The notes beneath the pieces were generated by a model. That model saw only the letters and a list, made by a program, of their open reading frames with translations, was not told the DNA's origin and did no database searches. Below are positions 16,200-23,526 of a stretch of DNA of 36,248 bases, piece by piece; the first letter of the stretch is position 1, and every line of letters starts with the position of its first letter. The position numbers were made by a program, and so were the translations under genes. Origin of the DNA: an uncultured Lachnospiraceae bacterium (GTDB lineage Bacteria > Bacillota_A > Clostridia > Lachnospirales > Lachnospiraceae); contig CAJUMT010000003.1 of assembly GCA_910587495.1 (NCBI GenBank), positions 8,626 to 44,873 of the forward strand, in the 5' to 3' direction.

Positions 16200-16583
16200 A
16201 TGAGCGATATCACAAACCGGATCAAATTGTTTCACAGTCTTTATACCGCCTGTTTGTCGGGGGCAGCTATATTCGCAGGCATCTCGGTATTTTTGTACCT
16301 GTATCTGGATATTAGGACTGCCGTCAGAGTTCTTGCAGGTGTAAAAAGAGTAGACAGGCCAAAGCGCAGGAAAAACTTTCAAGGGGAAAATACAGAGAGT
16401 CTGGACCGGATCACAGAGATATCGGACGGCCAGGAACTGACCGTGGGTCTGTGGGCCAAAGCGTCGGGGAAAGCGTATGAAAAAACCGACGTTATGCATA
16501 TGAAAGTACAGGCATTTCTTGTGGAAAAAGAGATCCTGGTGGTCCATACGGACGTGACAGTGTCCGATGAACCACAGGTTTAA
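16200..16583 (+). CDS. Small membrane protein of unknown function in kinase operon
   Basis: The 127-residue product (MSDITNRIKLFHSLYTACLS at the start) has one strong hydrophobic segment at about residues 13-37 and a polar, basic then mixed C-terminal tail. I do not recognise a family. ATG 16200 has AGGAGG 10 bases upstream and lies 4 bases after the kinase stop, so it is cotranscribed. Its TAA stop (16581-16583) overlaps the stop of the convergent nitroreductase gene. A role with the kinase or prepilin peptidase is inferred only from position. Confidence 0.7.
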   Translation: MSDITNRIKLFHSLYTACLSGAAIFAGISVFLYLYLDIRTAVRVLAGVKRVDRPKRRKNFQGENTESLDRITEISDGQELTVGLWAKASGKAYEKTDVMHMKVQAFLVEKEILVVHTDVTVSDEPQV

Positions 16584-17368
16584 TCTTTCTTTTTCCCCAC
16601 AGGGGCTGCGTAAACGACGCATATATAGTCTTTTTCGGCGGAAGGTCCGGGCGCGAATCCGAGAAGTTCGTCGATTCTGTCCTGGTCATAAGCGCCGATG
16701 GCACAGGTGCCGCAGCCGACGGCCTCGCAGGCAAGGTACAGATTTTCACATACATGCCCTGCGTCAATTAAGATATATTTTTCGGCTTTCAGGCCGTATC
16801 GCCATTCCATTCGGTAGGGAATGCTGGCCCAGACAAAGAGAACCGGAGCTGAAGCCGCGAAACGCTGGCCGCATAAAGCCTCCGTAAGCTCGTCGTCAAA
16901 ATCTTCTCTGTCCTCCCAAAATTCTAATGCATGACTTTCAGGGAGGTAATGGTAGACAGCCTTTTTTAGTCCTTCCACCTGATTGACGAACAGATATGTC
17001 TCAAAAGTATGTCTTGAACCCGCAGAGGGGACATTTCGAAAAGTGACCGGATTCTTATGTCCCGCGAAATGGCGCACGCCCTGGCTGGTCCACAGTAAAA
17101 ATGACAGTTCTAACAGAGTCAGCGGTTCTTCTGTGTAGGAGCGTCTGCTTTTGCGTTCCCTGATCAGTTCTATAAGGTTTCCTGAGAGCGACAAATTTTC
17201 ATAGTCTGTGGGCAATGGGATTGTTTTCGCTTCTTTTTGTTCCAGAAGGCAGGGAATGGAAGGGAGTTTTTGCTGTTGATCCGTATCCTCAGCTTTTGCG
17301 TCTTTTCCGTTATAGCCTTTTAAAAGCTCCCGATTTTTCATAATTTCATATTTGGTTTTATCATTCAT
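16580..17368 (-). CDS. SagB/ThcOx-type nitroreductase-family dehydrogenase
   Basis: The 262-residue protein belongs to the FMN nitroreductase fold: RKSRRSYTEEPLTLLELSFL is the typical SagB/ThcOx opening and VGCGTCAIGAYDQDRIDELLG the C-terminal signature. SagB-like enzymes oxidise azolines in RiPP clusters, but many stand-alone relatives exist, and no cyclodehydratase or precursor peptide is nearby. I chose ATG at 17368 (MNDKTKYEIMKN) because AGGAG precedes it; an upstream ATG at 17395 lacks an SD. It lies 35 bases after the C26-family gene in the same operon and shares a TTAA stop overlap with the convergent + strand gene. Confidence 0.88.
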   Translation of the reverse strand: MNDKTKYEIMKNRELLKGYNGKDAKAEDTDQQQKLPSIPCLLEQKEAKTIPLPTDYENLSLSGNLIELIRERKSRRSYTEEPLTLLELSFLLWTSQGVRHFAGHKNPVTFRNVPSAGSRHTFETYLFVNQVEGLKKAVYHYLPESHALEFWEDREDFDDELTEALCGQRFAASAPVLFVWASIPYRMEWRYGLKAEKYILIDAGHVCENLYLACEAVGCGTCAIGAYDQDRIDELLGFAPGPSAEKDYICVVYAAPVGKKKD

Positions 17369-17403
17369 GATTGTAAACTCCTGTGGGCGATTCATGGGAT
17401 TAT

Positions 17404-18099
17404 TTATTTACAGGCGTCAGTCAACGCCTGAAACAGTCTTTGCTGGGAAGGCGTATTGAAAACCATATACTCCGGGTGCCACTGAACGGCCAGGCAGAAA
17501 GGATAATCCTCTAACTGCAGTGCCTCCACAAAACCGTCGGGACTGTCTGCAGCGATCCACAGGCCTTTTCCCGGGTCATCTACCGCCTGATGGTGTAGAC
17601 TGTTTACCGCGGCGGTATCACTGTTCAGCAAATAGGATATAAGGCTGTCAGGATCAAGTTCTATTGGATGGGTAGCCGTGGTTCGATGGGAAGGGTCTAA
17701 GTGCGGGTATTCCTGTTGCGGTTTGATATCCTGGATCAGCGTGCCGCCTAAGAGTATATTAAGAAGCTGCATGCCCCGACCGATACAAAGCAAGGGTTTC
17801 TGCAGCTTTAGTCCGGCGCCGAGAAGGGATAGTTCAAAGTTGTCTCTTTTTACTTGAGGTTCTTTAGATTCGGGCAGACGTTCCTGATTATACAGTCCGG
17901 GCCACAGATCCGGTCCGCCGGGAAAGAGAAGGCCGTCGCACTGCATAAAAGCTCTATTATCATCCAGTGTTTCGGCGGACGGCATCAAAAACTGCACAGT
18001 CGCGCCGGATTTCCTAAGGCAGCGAATATATGGATAATACATATAACGGCTGAACAGATCTTTTCCCGGCATGGGAATACCGATCGTTGGATAAAGCAT
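17404..18099 (-). CDS. C26-family (PuuD-like) glutamine amidotransferase homologue lacking the nucleophile Cys
   Basis: The 231-residue protein resembles gamma-glutamyl-gamma-aminobutyrate hydrolases: LLFPGGPDLWPGLYNQ is the oxyanion/substrate region and VQWHPEYMV carries the His and Glu of the catalytic triad. The nucleophile elbow is normally GICRGMQ, but here it reads CIGRGMQ: residue 107 is Gly where the Cys should be, and a Cys sits two positions earlier (105). The codon on the sequence is GGT, clearly Gly. Hydrolase activity is therefore doubtful. The protein is otherwise full length and well preserved, arguing for a changed rather than lost role. Confidence 0.85.
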   Translation of the reverse strand: MLYPTIGIPMPGKDLFSRYMYYPYIRCLRKSGATVQFLMPSAETLDDNRAFMQCDGLLFPGGPDLWPGLYNQERLPESKEPQVKRDNFELSLLGAGLKLQKPLLCIGRGMQLLNILLGGTLIQDIKPQQEYPHLDPSHRTTATHPIELDPDSLISYLLNSDTAAVNSLHHQAVDDPGKGLWIAADSPDGFVEALQLEDYPFCLAVQWHPEYMVFNTPSQQRLFQALTDACK

Positions 18100-18144
18100 A
18101 GTTTCGTCCCCTGTTGTTCTGACAAAGTCTGTCGGTTTAAAGGT

Positions 18145-18173
18145 ATTTTAACATTCTTAAGGTTCAGAGTCAA
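18145..18173 (-). promoter_or_regulatory. Sigma-A promoter for the C26-family/nitroreductase operon
   Basis: Read on the minus strand: TTGACT (18173-18168), 17-base spacer, TAAAAT (18150-18145). Predicted start is near 18138, about 39 bases before the ATG at 18099. Confidence 0.65.
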
Positions 18174-18234
18174 ATACCACCGGGAATCGATGGACAAATG
18201 CGGCTGCTTGGCGAGTTGCCCGCGGAAATAACCA

Positions 18235-18264
18235 TTGCTTTTTTTTCATGGTCAGTATTATAAT
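18235..18264 (+). promoter_or_regulatory. Possible promoter for the rimO operon
   Basis: TTGCTT (18235-18240), 18-base spacer, TATAAT (18259-18264), in the 257-base divergent gap. The -35 is weak and other A/T-rich -10-like words follow, so this is tentative. Confidence 0.4.
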
Positions 18265-18296
18265 AATCTTATATGCATGAATATATTATAAGAGCA

Positions 18297-18327
18297 GCTG
18301 TGTTCCTGCATGTAATGAGAACACAGC
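18297..18327 (+). promoter_or_regulatory. Hairpin in the rimO leader
   Basis: GCTGTGTTC (18297-18305) and GAACACAGC (18319-18327) form a perfect 9-bp stem with a 13-base loop, about 13 bases before the rimO SD. No U-run follows, so it is not a simple terminator. It may affect mRNA stability or be an operator; function is unknown. Confidence 0.45.
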
Positions 18328-18356
18328 AAAATTGCAAGTAGGAGACACCTTTATTT

Positions 18357-19697
18357 ATGATGAAAATATTTTTTGCGTCCCTGGGTTGCGACAAAAATCT
18401 GGTGGATTCGGAGGTTATGCTGGGGATTCTGTCAAAAAAGGGATACGGGTTTACGGATGATGAAGCGGAGGCGGACATTATTGTGATTAATACATGCTGC
18501 TTTATCGGAGACGCCAAAGAAGAAAGTGTGCATACAATTCTGGAGATGGCAGAGTATAAGAAAGAGGGAAACTGTAAAGCGCTGATTGTGACTGGCTGTC
18601 TGGCTGAGCGCTATCGGCAGGAGATCACGGAAGAGATTACAGAAGTAGACGCCGTATTAGGAACCACTGCTTATGATCAAATTGCCGAAGCCATTGAAGA
18701 TGCGCTTGGAAAGAAAAGTACATTAAAATGCGGAGACACGGACAGGCTTGTGCTGACAGACGCCAAAAGGATTCTGACCACAGGAGGCCATTATGCGCAT
18801 CTTAAAATAGCAGAAGGGTGTGATAAGCACTGCACTTACTGTATTATACCCAGATTAAGAGGCGCGTACAGAAGTTTTCCGTTAGAACAGCTGGTACAGG
18901 AAGCTAAGGATTTGGCATCTATGGGAGTGAAAGAGCTGATCCTGGTAGCCCAGGAGACGACTCTTTACGGAAAAGACCTCTATGGTGAAAAAAGCCTTCA
19001 CAGATTATTAAAAGAGCTGTGCCGGATACCCGGTATCCGATGGATCAGGATACAGTATTGTTATCCGGAAGAGATTTATGATGAACTGATCCGTACCATA
19101 GCGGAAGAACCAAAGATTTGTCATTATGTGGATCTTCCTGTTCAGCATGCGTCTGATCGGGTTTTAAAACGGATGGGACGAAAGACAACACAGCAGGATC
19201 TTAAAGAGATCATAGAAAAACTGCGCGCACGGATTCCGGATATATGTCTTCGGACTACACTGATCAGCGGTTTTCCGGGGGAGACAAAAGAAGACCACCA
19301 AGAACTGCTTCAATTTGTGGACGAGATGGAATTCGACAGGCTGGGTGTGTTCGCATACTCCCAGGAAGAGGATACGCCTGCCGCCTGGATGGAAGATCAG
19401 ATTCCCGAAGAAATCAAAGAAGAACGCCGGGATGAGATTATGGAGCTTCAGCAGGAGATTTCTTTTGAGAAAGCAGAAGAGATGATAGGAAAAGAACTCT
19501 GGTGTATGGTAGAAGGCAAAGTGGCCGATGAGGATGCTTATGTGGCGCGTACTTATAAGGATGCGCCCGACATAGACGGATATATTTTTATTCAGACACG
19601 GGCGGAACTTTTGTCCGGCGATTTTGTAAAAGTGCATGTGACCGGAGCTGACGAATATGATTTGATAGGAGAGATTACCGATGAATTTACCGAATAG
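18357..19697 (+). CDS. rimO: Ribosomal protein S12 methylthiotransferase RimO
   Basis: RimO is a radical-SAM methylthiotransferase that modifies Asp of ribosomal protein S12. The 446-residue protein has the N-terminal UPF0004 cluster domain (ASLGCDKNLVDSEVMLG), the radical-SAM CX3CX2C at Cys155, Cys159 and Cys162 (CDKHCTYC), and a C-terminal TRAM domain (about 375-440). The GCDKNLVDSE opening and GEMTDEFTE-like ending favour RimO over MiaB. ATG 18357 is followed directly by a second ATG; GGAG at 18341 favours the first. It overlaps pgsA by 17 bases, the conserved rimO-pgsA arrangement. Confidence 0.94.
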   Translation: MMKIFFASLGCDKNLVDSEVMLGILSKKGYGFTDDEAEADIIVINTCCFIGDAKEESVHTILEMAEYKKEGNCKALIVTGCLAERYRQEITEEITEVDAVLGTTAYDQIAEAIEDALGKKSTLKCGDTDRLVLTDAKRILTTGGHYAHLKIAEGCDKHCTYCIIPRLRGAYRSFPLEQLVQEAKDLASMGVKELILVAQETTLYGKDLYGEKSLHRLLKELCRIPGIRWIRIQYCYPEEIYDELIRTIAEEPKICHYVDLPVQHASDRVLKRMGRKTTQQDLKEIIEKLRARIPDICLRTTLISGFPGETKEDHQELLQFVDEMEFDRLGVFAYSQEEDTPAAWMEDQIPEEIKEERRDEIMELQQEISFEKAEEMIGKELWCMVEGKVADEDAYVARTYKDAPDIDGYIFIQTRAELLSGDFVKVHVTGADEYDLIGEITDEFTE

Positions 19698-20223
19698 ACT
19701 GACGGTGCTTCGTGTACTGATGATTCCTTTTTTTGTGTTGTTTACATTGACAGATCTTGTTCCCGGTTACAGCAAGTATATCGCTGTCGCCCTGTTTGTC
19801 GCTGCAAGCCTGACGGATTTTCTGGACGGAAGGATTGCAAGAAAATATAATCTGGTGACGAATTTTGGAAAATTTATGGACCCTCTGGCGGACAAGTTGT
19901 TAGTCTGTGCCGCTTTAATCTGTCTGGTATCTCTTAAGATGCTGGATGCCTGGATCGTGATCGTGATCATCAGCCGGGAATTTATTATCAGCGGTTTCCG
20001 TCTGGTGGCGTCGGATAACGGCGTGGTGATCGCCGCCAGTTATTGGGGAAAATTTAAGACCACGTTTCAGATGCTGATGATTATTGTGCTTTTGTTGGAT
20101 TTTGGAGGTGTTTTCGACCTGGTCGGGCAGATCCTGATCTGGGCAGCTTTGATACTGACGGTGGTTTCACTGGTGGATTATCTGATAAAAAATAAACATG
20201 TGATTCTGGAAGGGGAGATCTGA
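19681..20223 (+). CDS. pgsA: CDP-diacylglycerol-glycerol-3-phosphate 3-phosphatidyltransferase
   Basis: PgsA makes phosphatidylglycerol phosphate in the membrane. The 180-residue protein has several transmembrane segments and the CDP-alcohol phosphatidyltransferase motif in DFLDGRIARKYN then FGKFMDPLADK, matching DGX2ARX8GX3DX3D. The gene starts inside the end of rimO with a GGAGAG site, implying coupled translation, and ends 2 bases before the cinA-like gene. Confidence 0.95.
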   Translation: MNLPNRLTVLRVLMIPFFVLFTLTDLVPGYSKYIAVALFVAASLTDFLDGRIARKYNLVTNFGKFMDPLADKLLVCAALICLVSLKMLDAWIVIVIISREFIISGFRLVASDNGVVIAASYWGKFKTTFQMLMIIVLLLDFGGVFDLVGQILIWAALILTVVSLVDYLIKNKHVILEGEI

Positions 20224-20225
20224 AT

Positions 20226-20954
20226 ATGGAAAATTATACGAAGACAGTGAAAATTTGCGGGATGGATGTAAGCGAGGTGCGTCAGAGGATTCATGATCTG
20301 CTGGCAGTGCAGGACGGGCCTTCCCTTACTTTTTCTGCCAGTCCCGGAGAGGTGGATATAGAGGTCTCTTTTCAGTCCGAACAGGAAACGGAGGCAAAGG
20401 AAAAAGTAAAAGAAGTGGTCAGGGAATTAAAAGTGCGTTTTGGCAGCAGCATTTTTACGACCAAACCAAAGGTGACCTTGGCAGAGACAATTGTCGATCT
20501 TTTAAAAGAACAGGAGATGACAGTCACTACGGTGGAATCTTGTACAGGCGGTCTTTTAAGCGCCCGTCTGACCGACGTAGCAGGTGTATCGGAAGTATTT
20601 AAACAGGGGTTTATCACCTACTCCAATAAAGCAAAGCGTAAGTTTGTGGGAGTGAAGAAGATGACTTTAAAAAAATATACGGCAGTCAGCGAGCAGGCGG
20701 CCTGGGAGATGGCCAGAGGCGGCGCAGCCTTTACAGGGGCGGACGCTTGTATCAGTGTGACTGGTTATGCGGGACCGGACGGCGGAGAGGACGGACAGCC
20801 AGTGGGATTGGTTTATATTGGATGCAATATAAAAGGGAAGATCGAGGTGGAAGAGTTTCATTTCAGCGGAGACAGACGTACCATACGGGAACTTGCCGCT
20901 ACCCATGCGCTGACTTTTCTTCGTAAATGTATACTGGAAAATTATCAGATATAG
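20226..20954 (+). CDS. cinA: Short CinA-type protein (KH-like plus CinA C-terminal/PncC amidohydrolase domain)
   Basis: The 242-residue protein matches the second half of CinA: residues about 85-240 form the PncC/NMN amidohydrolase domain, with VESCTGGLLSARLTDVAG, GFITYSNKAK and VTGYAGPDGG. The preceding ~80 residues resemble the central linker domain. The N-terminal MoCF-like (COG1058) domain of the usual ~410-residue protein is absent, and no trace of it lies upstream, where pgsA ends 2 bases away. NMN deamidase activity (NAD recycling) is the family expectation. Order rimO-pgsA-cinA is conserved, so this is the resident gene in shortened form. Confidence 0.88.
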   Translation: MENYTKTVKICGMDVSEVRQRIHDLLAVQDGPSLTFSASPGEVDIEVSFQSEQETEAKEKVKEVVRELKVRFGSSIFTTKPKVTLAETIVDLLKEQEMTVTTVESCTGGLLSARLTDVAGVSEVFKQGFITYSNKAKRKFVGVKKMTLKKYTAVSEQAAWEMARGGAAFTGADACISVTGYAGPDGGEDGQPVGLVYIGCNIKGKIEVEEFHFSGDRRTIRELAATHALTFLRKCILENYQI

Positions 20955-20985
20955 GCTGCAGAATGATCTGTAAGAGGTGTTTGGC

Positions 20986-21474
20986 ATGAGATACCATAAT
21001 ATAACGAAAGAAGATATGTTAAACGGAGGCGGCCTTCGGGTAGTGCTGTGGCTGGCAGGGTGCTCCCATCACTGCAAAAACTGTCAGAACCCTGTCACCT
21101 GGGACCCGGAGGACGGACTTGTTTTTGACGAAGCCGCGAAGCAGGAGATTTTCTGTGAACTGGAAAAGGATTATATAAGCGGCATAACATTCAGCGGCGG
21201 AGATCCTCTGTATCCGGACAGCAGAGAGGAGCTTACCCGGTTGATTCGTGTGATTAAGGAGGATTATCCAAAGAAAACCATCTGGTTGTACACAGGCTTT
21301 CTCTGGGAAGATATTTGCCGCCTGGAACTGATTCCTTATCTGGACGTATTGGTGGACGGCAGGTTTGTGGAGGAATTAAAAGACAATAACCTTCCATGGA
21401 AAGGAAGCTCTAATCAAAGAGTGATTGATGTGCAGATGACGCTTTCTCTTGGAAAGGTAGTTTTGTATGCATAA
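20986..21474 (+). CDS. nrdG: Anaerobic ribonucleotide reductase activating protein
   Basis: NrdG is a radical-SAM enzyme that generates the glycyl radical on NrdD for anaerobic dNTP synthesis. The 162-residue product carries CSHHCKNC (Cys26, Cys30, Cys33) in the CX3CX2C arrangement, then GITFSGGDPLYP and the C-terminal LVDGRFVEELKD, KGSSNQRVIDV. I use ATG 20986, with AGAGGTG upstream, rather than GTG 20977. NrdD is not adjacent and must be elsewhere. Its gap to cinA is 31 bases, so it is probably in the rimO operon. Confidence 0.93.
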   Translation: MRYHNITKEDMLNGGGLRVVLWLAGCSHHCKNCQNPVTWDPEDGLVFDEAAKQEIFCELEKDYISGITFSGGDPLYPDSREELTRLIRVIKEDYPKKTIWLYTGFLWEDICRLELIPYLDVLVDGRFVEELKDNNLPWKGSSNQRVIDVQMTLSLGKVVLYA

Positions 21475-21496
21475 TAAAAACAAAAGAGGATAAAGT

Positions 21497-21931
21497 ATGG
21501 AGACAATTAAAGTAAAATATTTTTCGGAAGAGGTTGAGAGGCTTTCATTGATCGGAGGCAAATCAGATTGGGTGGATCTGCGTGCTTCTGAGGAAGTGAT
21601 ATTAAAAAAAGGAGAATTTGCTTTGATTCCATTAGGTGTAGCGCTTGAACTTCCTAAAGGGTATGAGGCGCTGGTGATTCCAAGAAGCAGTACTTTTAAA
21701 AATTATGGCGTTCTTCAGACGAACAGTTGCGGTTTGATAGATGAGAGCTATTGTGGGAATAATGACCAATGGTATTTCCCGGCGCTTGCCATAAGGGATA
21801 CAGTCATTCATGTGAATGATCGTATCTGCCAGTTCCGGATCTTAAAACATCAGCCGGAACTTTCTTTTGTGGAAGTGCAGGAATTGACAGGTAAAGACAG
21901 AGGGGGATTTGGAAGTACCGGAAGGCGCTGA
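21497..21931 (+). CDS. dut: Deoxyuridine 5'-triphosphate nucleotidohydrolase (dUTPase)
   Basis: The 144-residue protein fits the trimeric dUTPase fold: DWVDLRASEEV (motif 1 region), VIPRSSTFKNYGV (motif 2), GLIDESYCGNNDQWYFPALA (motif 3), CQFRILKHQP (motif 4) and RGGFGSTGRR (motif 5, the P-loop-like arm). It hydrolyses dUTP to dUMP, preventing uracil misincorporation. It has an AGAGGAT site and sits 22 bases after nrdG, grouping two dNTP-pool genes. Confidence 0.92.
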   Translation: METIKVKYFSEEVERLSLIGGKSDWVDLRASEEVILKKGEFALIPLGVALELPKGYEALVIPRSSTFKNYGVLQTNSCGLIDESYCGNNDQWYFPALAIRDTVIHVNDRICQFRILKHQPELSFVEVQELTGKDRGGFGSTGRR

Positions 21932-21950
21932 AAAGTTGGAGGAATAGAAC

Positions 21951-23495
21951 ATGGCGTGTACAATGTTTGCGGCAATTGATGTGGGAAGTTATGAAGTAAA
22001 CTTAAAGATCTATGAACTTTCCATAAGAAAAGGAATCCGTGTGGTGAATCATGTAAGACACCGCATGGAGCTTGGAAAAGAGACTTATGTGACAGGTAAG
22101 ATCGGCACACAGATGGTAGATGAGCTATGTCGAGTGTTTATGGATTTTCAGAGGATTATGAAAGAGTTCGGCGTAGAAGACTATCGGGCCTGCGCCACCA
22201 GCGCTGTTAGAGAGACAAAGAACAGGATAGTTCTTTTAGACCGGATTTATTTAAGAACGGGTATCCGCCTGGAGACGTTAAGCAACTCCGAGCAGAGGTT
22301 TTTAGGATATAAAGCTATTGCTTTTAACGCGGAACGTTTTCAGGAGATCATAGAGAAAGGGACGGCGATTGTGGATGTGGGCGGCGGCAGTATCCAGATA
22401 TCTTTATTTGATAAAGATAATATGGTAACGACCCAGAATATCCGTCTGGGAACTTTGCGCCTCCGGGAACGTCTGACCGATGTGGCGGAACGCACTATCC
22501 GTTATGCAGGCGTGATTGAGGAACTTTTGAACAATGAGATGCGCACCTACAAAAAGCTTTATTTAAAAGACCGTAAGATCCGTTATTTGTTGTTGGTGGG
22601 AAGTTATATTCAGTATATCAACCGCTATATCCATAAGGACAGCGACGCATTTCAGATTACAAAAGAAGAGTTTATTACTTTTTATGACGAATTTATACAG
22701 AAAGGTCAGCTGGTGATGGCCTCGGAACTGGGAATTTCCAATGAAAATATTTCTCTGATGCTGCCCACTATGGTTATCTATAAACGTCTTCTGGAAGAGA
22801 CCGGAGCGGAGAATGTGGTCATTCTCGGTATGGACTTAGGCGATGGCCTGGCCTATGATTTCGCGGAGCGAAAAAAACTTTTACGCCCCAGGCATAATTT
22901 TGAAAATGATATAGTAGAGGCGGCCAGAAATATCGCAAGGCGGTATCATACCAACCGCAGCCATACCCAGATGATGGAAAAGGCCGCTTTGACTCTTTTT
23001 GATAAGACAAAATCCGTCCATGGCCTTGGAAAGAGAGAACGGCTCCTTTTGCAGATATCCGTGCTTTTACATGACTGCGGAAAATATATCAATATGGCCC
23101 AGTCCTCCGAATGTTCCTATAATATTATCATGGCCACAGAGATCATCGGCTTGTCCCATATGGAGCGGGAAATTGTGGCGAATATTGTCCGTTTCAACAG
23201 CGGTGATGTGATGGATTTTGAAGAACTGGCGTCAGGGTCTTTGCTGGAGCGGGCAGAATATATGACGATTATGAAGCTGACGGCGATTCTTCGCCTTGCC
23301 AATGCCCTTGACAGAAGCCATAAGCAGAAGATCAAAGACATCCGGGTCACTGTTAAGGATGACCATACCATGCAGATTCTGGCGGATACGGCGGAAGACC
23401 TGACTTTAGAGCAGGTGCTTTTTCAGGAAAAATCGGAACTCTTTGAAGAGGTATACAGCATCCGCCCCATACTGAAAGCCAGAAAATCAGAATAA
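21951..23495 (+). CDS. ppx: Ppx/GppA-family exopolyphosphatase with HD domain
   Basis: The 514-residue protein has the ASKHA ATPase-fold opening FAAIDVGSYEVNLKIYEL, the phosphate-binding IVDVGGGSIQISLFD, and a C-terminal HD-type domain with LLHDCGKYINMAQSS. Ppx/GppA enzymes remove terminal phosphate from polyphosphate or pppGpp; adjacency to ppk1 favours polyphosphate. The start ATG 21951 has GGAGG upstream. It is followed after 31 bases by ppk1 on the same strand, so synthesis and degradation of polyphosphate would be coexpressed. Confidence 0.92.
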   Translation: MACTMFAAIDVGSYEVNLKIYELSIRKGIRVVNHVRHRMELGKETYVTGKIGTQMVDELCRVFMDFQRIMKEFGVEDYRACATSAVRETKNRIVLLDRIYLRTGIRLETLSNSEQRFLGYKAIAFNAERFQEIIEKGTAIVDVGGGSIQISLFDKDNMVTTQNIRLGTLRLRERLTDVAERTIRYAGVIEELLNNEMRTYKKLYLKDRKIRYLLLVGSYIQYINRYIHKDSDAFQITKEEFITFYDEFIQKGQLVMASELGISNENISLMLPTMVIYKRLLEETGAENVVILGMDLGDGLAYDFAERKKLLRPRHNFENDIVEAARNIARRYHTNRSHTQMMEKAALTLFDKTKSVHGLGKRERLLLQISVLLHDCGKYINMAQSSECSYNIIMATEIIGLSHMEREIVANIVRFNSGDVMDFEELASGSLLERAEYMTIMKLTAILRLANALDRSHKQKIKDIRVTVKDDHTMQILADTAEDLTLEQVLFQEKSELFEEVYSIRPILKARKSE

Positions 23496-23526
23496 AACAG
23501 CATCTGCGGTACTCTAATAGGAGGAC

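Noticed and set aside
13276..16583. Complete Tad/Flp pilus locus
   Set aside because: Only the prepilin peptidase is present; no CpaF, TadB/C, pilin or secretin-like gene.
16580..18099. Azole-forming RiPP (TOMM) biosynthetic cluster because of the SagB-like gene
   Set aside because: No cyclodehydratase, YcaO protein, precursor peptide or exporter is present.
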